Shown: positions 1 to 10,021 of the stretch, one piece after another
How the letters are laid out: each line of letters begins with the position of its first letter
Numbering within the stretch: position 1 is the stretch's first letter
From: Pyropia yezoensis
Lineage: Eukaryota > Rhodophyta > Bangiophyceae > Bangiales > Bangiaceae
Assembly: GCA_009829735.1 (NCBI GenBank)
Contig: CM020620.1
Coordinates: 19,814,020 to 19,878,019 of the forward strand
DNA length: 64,000 nucleotides
Direction of reading: 5' to 3'
Notes under the pieces: model-generated
What the model was told of the DNA's origin: nothing
Databases searched by the model: none
The model's input: the letters and a program-made list of their open reading frames with translations, nothing else
Translations under genes and position numbers: made by a program

Positions 1-529
1 CTTGTTCCTTGACCGCCGCATACACATCCTGCCCATCTTTCCCAATGCAGGGGTCATCGCCGTGGACAATGAAGTCAATCTGGTGCTCGGTGATCAGCTT
101 ATCCAGGAACTCTGGGGTAACCTCGTACGGCACGTCCACAAGCACCTCGTCCACCCACTTCACACTCTCGACCGCCATCAGCCGCTCGTGGTCCGTCATC
201 ACCGGCGGACCCTTGTGGGCCATAATCTCCACTGTCGGGTTGATGCCAACGACCAGGACGTCGCCCAGGGCCTTCGCCTGCCGCAGGGCGTTGGCGTGAC
301 CAAAATGCATCATGTCAAAGCAGCCATCCATGTACACCCGGACGGGCTTGCGGGGCTCCCTGGCCGCCTCCTCCTTGGCCTGGCGGGCAAACTTGGCGCG
401 GAAGTAGCTCTTCACACACCCATACACAACCCGAGCAGCGACGAGGGCGTCAAATACATAGTAGAGCGTTGCATTGTTGGATGACGCTAGCTCACCGCCA
501 TCACCGCTGCCAGCCGCCGTAACGTCCAT
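1..529 (-). CDS. PCYT2: Ethanolamine-phosphate cytidylyltransferase, N-terminal part (runs off the left edge)
   Basis: The protein transfers CMP from CTP to phosphoethanolamine, making CDP-ethanolamine in the Kennedy pathway to phosphatidylethanolamine. I read 176 uninterrupted codons from an ATG at 529-527 to the window edge. Residues 66-81 hold the MDGCFDMMHFGHANAL block with the HxGH nucleotide-binding motif (75-78). Further family blocks follow: HKGPPV (105-110), HERLMAVESVKWVDEVL (114-130) and VHGDDPCIGKDG (155-166). The family has two cytidylyltransferase-like domains, so most of domain 1 is seen and domain 2 lies outside the window. Residues 20-38 form a hydrophobic stretch ahead of the catalytic block. 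Plant PECT1 has a comparable N-terminal anchor that places it on the outer mitochondrial membrane; the same location here is inference. No intron is visible in this part. Choline-phosphate cytidylyltransferase is a less likely alternative, since HKGPPV and the HGDDPC block are typical of the ethanolamine enzyme. Confidence 0.93.
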   Translation of the reverse strand, partial: MDVTAAGSGDGGELASSNNATLYYVFDALVAARVVYGCVKSYFRAKFARQAKEEAAREPRKPVRVYMDGCFDMMHFGHANALRQAKALGDVLVVGINPTVEIMAHKGPPVMTDHERLMAVESVKWVDEVLVDVPYEVTPEFLDKLITEHQIDFIVHGDDPCIGKDGQDVYAAVKEQ

Positions 530-769
530 GGTGGCGCCGCGACAGGGGGGGGGAAGGCCGGGGCAACCCACCGAGACGGGGGACAGCGCCACCGCCGGTG
601 CAACGTCCACGATTGACGCGCCACTCCGCATCAGCGACCTTTCCGATGCAGGGTTGCTATATTTCAAGAAATCATCGATCGTTAGTAACACTTTGCGATA
701 ATGATCAAAGCTATCAGAATATGGCGTTAATTACTACGTTGTGATAATTATCGCCACGTTTCTTGACAC
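530..769. other. Upstream flank of the cytidylyltransferase gene
   Basis: No coding frame is supported. A G run (about 545-552) and AT-rich sequence (about 655-760) lie upstream of the minus-strand gene, so its promoter is probably here, but I see no clear TATA box or motif I can name. Confidence 0.4.
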
Positions 770-2396
770 GTGCTCCAAATCGAAGCACTGGCCGACATCC
801 CCTCACAAGCCGAGGCGCTGCCATTTGCAGAGCTCCCTCCGTGCCCAACTCCACTTCTGCTGGTGCTGCGGTGGCGGTACTGGACGTGGGTGACGATGAA
901 GAACGTGGCGGCCAAGGCCTTGGTCTGTTCTACGTTTGACGCGGACGTGCGGGCCGACAGCAAGGCCAAGGTGGGCGCGGAAGGGCAAGGCCTGGAGGTC
1001 TAAGCCGCCCCGGCCGAGGCGGTCCAGCGCCAGGTCGTCCAGGGAAAGTCAAAGAACGTCGTGGCGGGTTGCTTGGTGGAAGAGGAGGCGCTGGGCATCA
1101 ACGCGATTCTGACGGGCGCCAAGCATGGTTGGTGCCCGGTCCTGCAGCAGGAAGAGGGCGCGGCGGGGGCCTCTCTCGCGTGAGGCGCCCACCACATGGC
1201 GCGTCGTAGCCCTGCATGCTGTCGAGTCCCCAGAGGGTCCTCGTTGTTCAGAAAGGGCATGACTCCGTACTTTCTAAGATTGCGGCCCACGAGCACGGCA
1301 AGGACTTGCGTCTTCATCTCAGCGGCATCATGGCCGAGATAATTCGGTTTAATGAAGACATCGCCGCTCTGGGCAAGGACGCGGCGTCACTCGGACGGGT
1401 GGTCACTGCAGCTGGTTTGCTGAACAGGTCGTCGCGAGATGCGCGTCGCGCCACCTGTGCGGGTGCAGCACAAGTGGGAAATCCGGTGGCGCGCCTCGTT
1501 CATAGAAAGGCCAAAGACTAGCAGATATCTGTCGAGCACGCGCGGGCCGTGTCGAACCTGGCTGACGGCGCGTTCCCTGCCGTTGGCAGCCTGCAGCCGT
1601 CACATGTGCGGTCGAGTGGGACAATCCATGACTTTGAAGAGGCGACCGAGGAGGAGGGGGACGCCCCAGGAGAGTATCAGCTCAGCTATCAAGGCAACGA
1701 TAGGGTCGATATGGCGGAGGATCTGAGTGAGGCCGGGAGAAGGGACCTCGACGACCAGGCGGACCTGTTCGATGAGGAGGGCTGCGTGGATGAGCAGTGG
1801 CTCTCTCGCCGCGGCCGTGAGCGAGCGCTCATGGTACATGGTGTGCACTCAGCGGGCCGTGGGCGCGCCGCGGGTGTGCCCGGTCCAAGTGCAGGGGCCA
1901 GTGCCGCTGGAGGAGGTGCAATGGGCACCGGTGGGGCACTTGGAAGGGCAGCAGCTAGCCCCGTGAGAGCTAGCGCCGGGAGAAGGGCACCGGCGCAAGT
2001 GGGACGGGAGTCGGGGGGCCTGTGAGTGCCGTAGCTGGTGGAAGCTCCGAGGGAGGACCAAGCGTCAACCGGGCGCTTACCCTTGCGGAGCGGGTTGGCT
2101 CTGGGGCGCTGCCGGTCTTGGGCGGTGCAACCGGGCGGAGCACGCGCGACGAGATGGCAGCGACCGGTGGCCCCAGGGGACCCGTTGGTTTCTCATCAGT
2201 TTTGTCCGCCGTGCCGGAGAGCTACTTTGACAGGCGTCATCAGTTTTATGTCGAGGCTGCTTTGAAGCGGGAGGCTACGCGTAACGAGCGCATTGCGAAC
2301 CGGACGAGGTTGATGGAGTCTGATCCTGTAAATCCAATGTACCTTGAGCTACGGGAGAAGGAAATGAGGAAGCAGTGGCTTCTTCTATATTCTTCA
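770..2396 (+). pseudogene. Decayed coding-like region, possibly a Harbinger accessory gene
   Basis: Plus-strand frames are open in relay: about 770-1180 with one stop, 1216-2025 with one stop (1519-1521), then 2022-2396 in a third frame. The last block is protein-like. It reads a charged helix with RNERIANRTRLMESDP and LELREKEMRKQW, which resembles the C-terminal helices of the Myb/SANT accessory proteins of PIF/Harbinger elements, where a run of R, E and K leads into a D-rich turn. I recognise no domain in the earlier part. The sequence is cut at 2399 by the complete Harbinger element, so it is older than that insertion. It could belong to the same old element as the transposase scrap at 8446-8750, or be an unrelated dead host gene. 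Confidence 0.35.
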
Positions 2397-2399
2397 TTA

Positions 2400-2485
2400 G
2401 AGCACCTCTATCGGTGCGCCAAAAACTACATGGAAAACGCCATATGTTTTACATATGCATCATGGCATGTCTACCGGTCAACTGC
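2400..2485 (+). repeat. Left terminal inverted repeat of the Harbinger element
   Basis: The first 20 bases match the right end nearly exactly as an inverted repeat, then looser matching continues to CATGTCTACCGGT near 2467-2480. The tip itself can fold, since GCACC and GGTGC flank a 6-base loop. The TTA duplication is at 2397-2399. Confidence 0.85.
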
Positions 2486-3263
2486 TCAGCACTTTTCCAT
2501 CTTGAATGCAGTCCAATTCAAGTCTCTTTCCTGACGCGAGAAGTCGCTGATCTGGCCGCTGCCCTCCCCGCCCCTCGTTGTGCCCTGGTTCGGGCAACAC
2601 CTCGGCACCACATGGCAGTTGAGGTCCGCCAACAGCCAATCCACGAGCGACCAGGTCTGCACCCCCCCTCCCCTTCCCGCGCTTGTGGCCGTCCCGCTGT
2701 CGCGCACCGTGGCAGTCGGAACGGCGCGCCTGCCAACACGTCGCGCCTGCGGACCAGTGCCGCCTAGGTTTTCTGGTCCTTGGGCCTATCCAGTGTGCCG
2801 CGCGTCACCACCTCTCTCCCTCCCCAGCAACCTCCCCGACCACCTAGCGACCTACCATCTCTCACCTCCGCGCGCCGGCAGAGTGGTTGCCGTTGTGACT
2901 CTTCTCGCAGTCCACGACCGGGTCTTGCTGCTGCAGCCCTCGTGCTGGTCGCCGCCTCTTCCCACCCCTCTCCTCTCCCCTCGCTTCTGCGTTTACGTCA
3001 CCACGGACAGCGCCCTTCTTGTTGCTATCCACCACTGTGACGTTCCACTGTTCCGCCCACCCTCTCCCACCCCCACCCCCGTTTTCATCACTGTCATCAA
3101 CGGCCGTCATCTCCCCGTCACCCTGCCAATACGCACGTGCTTGTGCGTCTCGGACACCACCCTGTCCTCTCCCTCCACATGCGTCAACCTCTACCTGTCA
3201 GCGGGCGCGTCACCGGCGGGGGGCCGCTATTGCTTGTTAACACATGTTGAGAGCGGTGCTGGG

Positions 3264-4595
3264 ATGGCCGACGAGATGAGCGACTCGGAGGTGGAGACGG
3301 CTGTGGTGGTGAGCTGCATGGCGGCGGCGGAAGCTGTGGTGAGAGCTGCCAACGATGGCTCGGGATGGATGGGCCGGGTGCCTGGGTCCGCTCGTAATAT
3401 TGACCGCGGTGTGAGCCTTTGGTTTTTGAAATACCTGTCTCCTTCCCCTATGTACAACCGCTCTCACTTTCGTGCACTATTTCGTGTGCCGATGCGTCTG
3501 TACCGCGCGTTTGAGCGGGAGCTACCACTCGTCGAGCCACTCCTGCTGCATCAAGAGGATTGCACTGGCCGCGCCGGCCACCCCCTACACGTTAAGATTT
3601 TGAGTGCTCTACGTCGTTTGGGGAACGGTGTTTCGTTCGCTGATATTGACGACCAAGCTTGTATGTCCATCGAGTCACAGCGGCAGAACTTTCTCCTCTC
3701 TTCGCGAGCTGTGCGTACCCGCTTTGGTCCTCGATACCTCAACAGGGAGCCCACCGCCCTGGAGCTGCAGAAAATCTCTGACGCCTACGGTGCTCGTGGC
3801 TTTCCTGGCTGTGTCGGGTGCGCGGACTGCATGACCATCAAGTGGAAGAATTGCCCGCGCGCTTTCAAGGGGCAGTACCACAATCCGAAGGACGGGAAGC
3901 TGGCTGTCCTGCGGTGCGAGGCGGTCGTGGACGGCGACCTGTATTGCTGGCACTGGTTTGCTGGGAGGCCGGGTACGAACAACGACGTGACTGTGCTCGA
4001 CAACAGCCCGTACTTCATGGATATCCTGTCGGGGCGCCGTCAGATGCTGCTGCCCAATGGGTACGCGTTGGGAGGAGTGACGCGGCACTGGCTTCTCTAC
4101 TTGCTGGGGGACTCTGCCTACCCCCGCTGGGCAATTTTCTACCGCCCCACTGCCGCACCGTTGAACGAGAAGGAGGCCTACGCGGGGCAGAGGCAGGTGA
4201 CCGTGCGCAAGGATGTGGAGAGATTTTTTGGATTCTTGCAGGGTCGTTTCCATATACTGCGCGGGGAGCGACGCGAGTGGAGTGACGAGACCATCATTCT
4301 CATTGCCGACGTTTGTGTCATTGTTCATAACTTGATTGTATGTATGCGGCAGAGTGGTGAGCTGGAGGAAGAGGCATCTGATCACGGGGGGGCCCTTCTT
4401 GTGGAGGAGTTTTGTGCTGACCTGCCTGTCGACGTGGAAGCGTCCGCATCACCTGCTGCTGCCGCAGGACCTGTGCCTGTGGTGGGTCTCGCTGCTCTTT
4501 TGGAACGCAGTCACGCCGTCATGAGCGAGACTGCTCACGAGACCTTGACCGCCGCGTTGGCAGATCATTTGTGGGACTTGCGCGGACAACAGTAA
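3264..4595 (+). CDS. PIF/Harbinger DDE transposase (plant transposon protein family)
   Basis: This is a 443-residue protein that would cut and join the element ends. The frame is open back to 2580, but the upstream residues are a translated C-rich leader. The ATG at 3264 starts an acidic N-terminus (MADEMSDSEVE) and fits the family length. The catalytic triad is visible: Asp188 in GCADCMTIKWKNCP, Asp283 in LLGDSAYPRW and Glu319 in RKDVERFFGFLQGRF, giving 35 residues between the second Asp and the Glu. The KWKNCP and FKGQYHNPK segment and the PGTNNDVTVLDNSP segment (about residues 190-255) are hallmarks of the plant transposon protein family (PF04827), as I recall it. The C-terminal helix with VCVIVHNLIV is also typical. 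I see no break, so it may be functional. It normally acts with a Myb/SANT partner, whose gene here is damaged. Confidence 0.9.
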   Translation: MADEMSDSEVETAVVVSCMAAAEAVVRAANDGSGWMGRVPGSARNIDRGVSLWFLKYLSPSPMYNRSHFRALFRVPMRLYRAFERELPLVEPLLLHQEDCTGRAGHPLHVKILSALRRLGNGVSFADIDDQACMSIESQRQNFLLSSRAVRTRFGPRYLNREPTALELQKISDAYGARGFPGCVGCADCMTIKWKNCPRAFKGQYHNPKDGKLAVLRCEAVVDGDLYCWHWFAGRPGTNNDVTVLDNSPYFMDILSGRRQMLLPNGYALGGVTRHWLLYLLGDSAYPRWAIFYRPTAAPLNEKEAYAGQRQVTVRKDVERFFGFLQGRFHILRGERREWSDETIILIADVCVIVHNLIVCMRQSGELEEEASDHGGALLVEEFCADLPVDVEASASPAAAAGPVPVVGLAALLERSHAVMSETAHETLTAALADHLWDLRGQQ

Positions 4596-4744
4596 ACCTG
4601 CGCGTCGTTATTGACATCTCTGCCGCTGACGGACGGAGGAGCGACAGTGGGTGGGACAGGGATACGAGACGGCCGAGCTTCACCGCTACCCAACTTCCGA
4701 GGCGTTGCGGTGGAAAGGACGGATATGGGGCGTCTATGAGCCGC

Positions 4745-6470
4745 CACTAGCACCAGCATTGTGGCACTGGGGTGGGGCGTGGGCGTTCCAGGTGCCCGTG
4801 GGCGGCGGCCAACACAATCTTCGTGGCGCTGGTGTGAGGAGGCGGCGCTCTGGGGAACATGGGGTAGCGGTGTGCCCGAACAATATGCCGCAGGTGTGGG
4901 CGTACGCGGTACCTGTCGGCGGTCACCAGCACCCATGTTGTGGCAGACGGGTGTGGGCGCCAAGCACTGTGCGACAGGGGAGCGCCCCAAAAACCCGCTT
5001 TACTGCGCTGGGAAGGGAGAGAGGAGTTCTACGCGTCTGTGGGCGGCGGTCAACACGCACTGCGCTATGATGGGGAGGGGGTACGCAGCACAGAGCACCT
5101 GTGAGCGGCAGGCAGGACCCGCTTTTTTCTTTTGCGACGGCGTCCCACGGTGGCGGACTCCCCGGCGCTTCCGACAACACCTGCTTTGTGATGCTCAGTT
5201 TCAGAAAGGTGAGGAGGGAAGCGGCACATGTGTTGCGGCGGCCGCCACGACCAACATTGTGCCGCCGGGGAGCGACGTGGTCCCACAAGGCGCTCTTGGG
5301 CGGCGGCCAGAACGATTTCTGTCGCGCTGGGGTGGCGCGGGGGCGTACACAGCGACCACGGGCGGGAGCCAATACGAACTTTGTGGAGCTGGGGTTGGAG
5401 GGGGGTGCATGGCGCGGTCATCGGGAACCGCCGACCATGCATCTGATGCGCTGGGATTGGCGCCCCCGAAGCCCGTGGGCGGCCGCCGATGTGTACTTTG
5501 CGGCTCAGAGGGGGGTGCGAGAGAGCGCGGCGCACGTGGACGACCGTCAGCCCCGACATACTGTGCTGTGGGGGGGGCGCGGAGTAGTGGGCGCTCATCG
5601 CTCACAGCCAACACCCACGGTTGAGCGCTCGGGTCGAGTCGAGCCGCATGGGGAACCAGTTGGCGGCTGCCACAACCAGCTTTGTGCGGCAGGGATGGGA
5701 GATGGGCCAAGTAGGTGCCCGTGGGCGGGCGCCAGTACGCACAGCGTAATGCAGGGGTGGCCCAGGGGGGTACAGAGAGCCCTCGGGCTACATTAAATAC
5801 CATATGTGTGAAATAGGGGTGGGAGCGGGGCACATGACGGCGTCATCGGCTGTCGCCAGACGCAACGTTATGGCGCTGGGGTGAGTGCGTGTGGTGCCCG
5901 TGGGAGGTTGCCGACACCTACTATGCGGCCCTGCGGTGGCTGCAACAGATGGGGCTGCCTGTTGGTGGCCGATAGCGGCAACGCTTCTGTGATGGCGTGG
6001 AAAGGCGGAGGACAAAGTGCCTGTTGGCGACCGCCAGCACCTGCGTTGTTGTGCTGCGGTGGGGGTACTCGGCGGAGGGTTCCCGTGGGCGTTGACCAAC
6101 GCCTATGTCATGGCGCTGGGGTTGGCCGGGAGCGCACGCGGCGCTCGTGCGCGTCAACGACGACGAAAAAAAAAATTTGCCCCGGCGCGGGCAGGCCGGT
6201 ACAGAGCGCCCGTAGGCGGCCGCCTAAACCAACTTTACGGTGCTGGGGTGCGAGCGAGGCGTGTGCTGCTCCCGTGTCTCGGACATATGAGCCAGGATGT
6301 GCTATTGCGGTGGAAGGGGGCCCCTCCGGGTGCCCACCGCGGGCACCTAGCGCTGCGGGCTTGGCCTGTAGAGGTGCGGCCTAGGCACGGGCCAGTCGTG
6401 CGTGGCCACCATGAACACCATGGCCATGATGGGTGTGGGGAGCCCTCGGGCTGCTCTGGGCCTTGGGTTT
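4745..6470. repeat. Degenerate minisatellite, unit about 56-65 bp
   Basis: Roughly 25 diverged units share a core resembling CCCGTGGGCGGCCGCCA, then ACTTTGTGGCGCTGGGGTGG. Clear starts lie near 5237, 5296, 5361, 5417, 5472, 5658, 5720, 5842, 5899, 5962, 6022, 6083 and 6212. The array fills the space between the convergent transposase and accessory genes of the Harbinger element. Open frames in it arise from its GC bias and do not look like genes. Confidence 0.8.
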
Positions 6471-6671
6471 GACGTGTTCTGGTGGGCAGTGGTCGGGCTG
6501 GGAAGCCCTTGAATGGAAACTGGCTTCACGTCATTGCGGTGGCCGGGGTCGCACGGGTCGGGTGTGGGCAACGCTGGGTACCTCTTTCTTCGCTATGGGG
6601 AGGAAGAGGGACGCACGATGCGCCAAAAAATCTAGCGCCAAGTTGCTGCCTTGCATCTACAATAAGCACCA

Positions 6672-7824
6672 TTAAACAAGCTCCCCCTCCCCGTCACCCC
6701 CCTCAGTCGTTCTCTCCACCTCAGCTCGTGCGGCTACCTCGCCACGGCTTCTCTCCCCGGCTGAGGCAACTGCAACGGCGCCCCGGTCCCCGGATACCGG
6801 GCGCGCGGATCCGCTCCCGTGCGCCTGGTTGACCTGCTGCGTGCGGGCCAGCAGCTCGCGTACGCGCTGGTTCTTGTCAGGCTCGTTGGGCAGCATCTCC
6901 AGGAGCTTGGCCTCCAACGACATTGCGGCTAGAGTTGCCTTACGTTCTGTGGAATCCCCCAGGGCGGCCTTGACGCCGGCCATCGACTGAGCCACCGCCG
7001 CAACAGCATGCGCGGGTTTCCCTTCCGTCGCGTCCCTGAGCTTCTTGCGCTTGGCCCCAATGGGGCGACTGAAGCCAGGCGAATCTGCAGGGATCGTCGC
7101 CGCCACTCCCTCCGGAGCCGTCTGCTGCGCGCTGGCATCCCCACCCGAGCGCCGCTTCTCTCCCCCCCCCCCTAGCGTGCGCTCCGCACCCCCACTGCCC
7201 CCGCCTCCGGCCACATCTCCCCCCCCCGATGCCTCTTCCTCCCCCTCATCCCGCCCGCGCACGCTGGGAACTTCAAAGTCCGCGGATTCCCCTCCATTAC
7301 GAGCCGCACCTCCCCCAGTGTCCCCTCCGCTACGGCCCCCGCCTCCCCCAGCACGTCCGGCAGCCGTAGGCCGCTGCACGACGTTGGGCGCACTGGGCCC
7401 GCCAATCTTGGATGAGAACTTGGGGCAGCTCCGCAGCAGGTGCGCCGCGGCCACGCTCTTGAAGACCGGGTCACGCTTGCCCTTCTTTGTCGTCACCTGG
7501 TTGTAACAAACACATGACGTTCTCCTGCGTATCGTCCTCCACTTCTCCGGACGGGATGGCGGCACGGTACAGCTTGTCTGCCGCCAGGTACTTCTGCACC
7601 AGGCGCTGAAGCACGCCTCAGCGAGAGCGTAAGGAATGCCCGGTTCGCTGGAGAGTCGCCTCCGGCTGCGTTTTGTAGGCCACGGCAGCTCTCTCCCAAT
7701 ACATGTCGCTGTTCATGTCCGCCACCGACTCAGTCGCGCTCATCCACACGCGCGCAAGGGCCAAGTCCTCGGCGGCCGAGAAGGATGGCCCGCGAATTGC
7801 CTTGTTGCTGCCATCCGCTGCCAT
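6672..7824 (-). pseudogene. Harbinger Myb/SANT accessory protein, broken
   Basis: In PIF/Harbinger elements a second protein with a Myb/SANT (trihelix-like) domain binds the element ends and helps bring the transposase to the DNA. From the ATG at 7824 the frame reads RGPSFSAAEDLALARVWM, then YWERAAVAY and HSLRSR, the classic order of this domain. A TGA (7618-7620) stands where the family has Trp in the SLxxRW motif. The frame then continues through LQRLVQKYLAADKLY, and a further frame change near 7520 leads into FKSVAAAHLLRSCPKFS, matching the family helix that ends in a PKW-like motif. Downstream are a Gly/Ser-rich linker, the diagnostic RPIGAKRKKLRD motif and an acidic helix, ending at 6672. 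An unspliced small intron could explain one of the two breaks, but I see no convincing splice pair. Confidence 0.75.
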
Positions 7825-8139
7825 GGGGGCGCCTCGCCGACGCCGGCGGCTTCGCTGGGAGTGGTACAAGATGGGGAGGGGGGTACGTCGGCCAGTCGCT
7901 GGGTGGAAGAACGTGGAGGGCGGGCGTCACTGGCGAGACGTGCCAAGAGCAGCAGGATCTCCCCGGTGCGACCTCATGGGACGTCGGCAGTTTCGTGTAG
8001 TCAAGACAACTGCGAGAATTCTGTCTCGAGGATGCCTCCATGGGAGAGTGTGATTGGCTGATGAATATCCATTGGCATATAGAAAGAGCCATCCTAGGAT
8101 GCATTCTGCTCGGATATGGCTTTGCGAATAGCGTTCTCC

Positions 8140-8230
8140 ATCTCCATATGCCGTTTTCGAGCACCGGTAGACATGGCCAATGAAAGTATATGGAAATATA
8201 TTGAGATTTAGCGCACCGATAGAGGTGCTC
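8140..8230 (-). repeat. Right terminal inverted repeat of the Harbinger element
   Basis: Read on the minus strand from 8230, the sequence begins GAGCACCTCTATCGGTGCGC and goes on to CATGTCTACCGGT, mirroring the left end. TTA at 8231-8233 is the second target duplication copy. Confidence 0.85.
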
Positions 8231-8233
8231 TTA

Positions 8234-8445
8234 GGATCTATATACACACGTTTCTGGAACATCAATCAATCTAACTATCTATCGAACTATCTATCTGTCT
8301 GTGTGTAACGTGCATTACTTTGTGCCTAGTCACCTCTTGGCATCGCCAATTTCCCAAGTGACCGTTCTTTAACAGAGCCCCTTCCAAAGAAAGAGACGCT
8401 GGACTGACTGGCTACCCATAGACGTTTGTATTCTCCAAGAGGTAC
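8234..8445. other. AT-rich flank right of the Harbinger element
   Basis: No gene is seen. A short imperfect CTAT run (about 8272-8300) is the only repeat. Confidence 0.4.
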
Positions 8446-8750
8446 TCAATCATGGTATGTGCGGTTGTCAATCATAAATTCGAGCACATCAGCTAGGATC
8501 TGCTCGCGCGCCGTTGCAGCATCATTGTCCAGAGGAAAAAGGGAGTCGGCAGAAGGCGGGGTGCGAACCTGCGCCGGTGGCTTGTCGCCAAGCCTGATGC
8601 AGATGTCGTGCAGAATAACGCAGGTCGCCACCCAGTCCATCAGCCTAGCAAAAGTAACTTTTCGTCTTGTCCGGCACTCGAAGCTCACGTAGACCCTTTG
8701 AAGCGGGCCTTTAGGACGCCAATCGCTTTTTTTTTAGGCGGGACACGAAG
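8446..8750 (-). pseudogene. C-terminal scrap of a second Harbinger transposase
   Basis: The minus strand reads KKAIGVLKARFKG (about 8735-8690) and, after a frame change near 8690, a block with RRKVTFARLMDWVATCVILHDICIRLGD that ends at a stop at 8446. This matches the last part of Harbinger transposases, where a (V)ERAIGVLKGRF-like helix carries the third catalytic residue and a WVATCVVLHNIC-like helix follows. The catalytic Glu position appears to be Lys in an A-rich tract. It differs clearly from the transposase at 3264-4595, so it belongs to another, older element. Its upstream part is cut off where T1 begins at 8755, so the T1 insertion is younger than the scrap. It could belong with the decayed frame at 770-2396. 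Confidence 0.7.
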
Positions 8751-8754
8751 TCCG

Positions 8755-9433
8755 TGTGAGGAACCACCCACACTTGGGCAGTTTTTCAACGTACTCTTGA
8801 TCGTGCCAGCGACCCGTGCCAGCCAATAGCGCGACAGGGTGCGGGGAAAAGGATGGAGATGGTGACGGTGATGGGTCTGGGGAAGAGGACAGCGCGACGT
8901 CGGTGGTGATCGAGGGAGGTTCAAAGGGTTAAGGTCGTTTTTGGTCTGTGTCTGTGGTTGCCCTTCCGGTGTCCCCCGGTGGCGCCGACACCCACGCAAG
9001 ATATACTCGCGTCGGGGCATCCGAGGTGCCCCAAAGCATGCGTTTCCCCGTCGCGCCGCCGGTAGGCACAAAACGGCCCAGACACAGAGCATGGCTCTCA
9101 AAACAAAGCATGGGCGGGCGTGCGTACTAAAGAAGTGCAGCCCCAGCTTTCCCCACGAAGGGGTCCGGTGTGCGACGCCTAGTGCGCCACCTCAGCCGGC
9201 CCAAGATGCCAGTCAGTCCGAAGGTCTGAGAAGCGCACAAGCACTGTTCGATCGAGTCGACCGAATCGGCCAGCCTGCTAGCCAGTCACATCGCTGCAAT
9301 GCTGCAGCGAGGACATTCGAACGGAATTGCCAGCTGTCGCAGATGTGGCTCGTCATGGGTGCTGACGGTGGCGCCTTTCGACAGGCCACGATGGGCTGTC
9401 GACGGCTACTGTCGTGCGGCCGGCAGACACCGT
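8755..9433 (+). mobile_element. T1 foldback element, copy 1, outer left arm
   Basis: The sequence from TGTGAGGAACCACCC onward matches the arms of T1 at 23916 and 30949, including the 19-nt palindrome GGGGCATCCGAGGTGCCCC (imperfect here). At 9243-9247 it carries the uninterrupted counterpart of the gypsy2 insertion site. Gypsy1 interrupts the arm at 9434. I see no coding frame, so T1 looks non-autonomous. Confidence 0.8.
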
Positions 9434-9902
9434 TGTGGCAGTATTGACCCCAAGGTAGGGGGGCAACACGTGCCATGCAAGGGGCGGCAGGCCACTAGCC
9501 TGACCCGTTCCTCCCCCTGCATTTGGGTCCATATTCCCTAAGTTTGGGATAGTTAGCTTAGTAGTAAATCCAACTTGGATTTGAGGGTTTTCTGCATTTA
9601 TCGTCTTGAATTTTCATGTGGCCCGGTGGGCAGGTGCTGGAGTGGGAGATTCTGAGTGGCGAGATTTTGAGGGGACCCTGGGGGGATAAGGGGAGGGACA
9701 GCGGGGCTTGGCCCTGCTTCCCCGTCCCGACCAAGAAACTGTTGGACCACACACCACCTTCTTGTTTGTCAGTGGGGGGATTGCCCCACAACAGGGACAG
9801 AGTGTGTGCGACTTGCACTTCTTCCGGTTCCCCCGACACGGGAGGCAGCCCTTGTACACCGCCCCAACTTGGGTGTCGCGTGTGCAAGAGGTTTTTGCCA
9901 CA
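9434..9902 (+). repeat. Gypsy1 5' LTR
   Basis: The repeat is 469 bp, TG to CA, matching 18029-18497 almost perfectly. The ACCGT target duplication precedes it at 9429-9433. Confidence 0.95.
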
Positions 9903-9919
9903 TTTGGTGGAGCAGCAGG
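9903..9919 (+). other. Gypsy1 primer-binding site
   Basis: TTTGGTGGAGCAGCAGG directly follows the 5' LTR. Its TGG start is complementary to a tRNA CCA end. The identical 17 bases follow the 5' LTR of gypsy2, which supports the call. I cannot name the primer tRNA; the implied acceptor 5' strand is GGAGCAG. Confidence 0.75.
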
Positions 9920-10021
9920 TGACAGAGGTAAACTTTACCTACGGGTGCACCCGGGTGTAGGGGGCCCTCTGTCTCAGAGGAACGGTGGACTTGGACCGTG
10001 TCATACGGATCGTTAGCCAAC

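Larger units (their letters stand above)
2400..8230 (+). mobile_element. Complete PIF/Harbinger DNA transposon with TTA target duplication
   Basis: The element is 5,831 bp long. Both ends read GAGCACCTCTATCGGTGCG inward, and the similarity of the two ends continues, less exactly, for about 80 bp to a shared CATGTCTACCGGT. TTA lies directly outside each end (2397-2399 and 8231-8233), the 3-bp duplication used by the PIF/Harbinger superfamily. Inside are a plus-strand DDE transposase and a minus-strand Myb/SANT accessory gene, the standard pair of the superfamily, here arranged convergently with a long minisatellite between them. It sits inside older decayed coding sequence. The well-kept ends and whole transposase frame suggest a fairly recent insertion. 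Confidence 0.88.

Noticed and set aside
3675-4385. 236-codon minus-strand frame
   Set aside because: It is the shadow of the plus-strand transposase, which carries the complete catalytic triad.
4651-6472. Several open frames of 100-290 codons within the Harbinger element
   Set aside because: They are translations of the GC-rich minisatellite in different frames, without domains.
8272-8300. CTAT microsatellite
   Set aside because: Too short and imperfect to list as a separate repeat.
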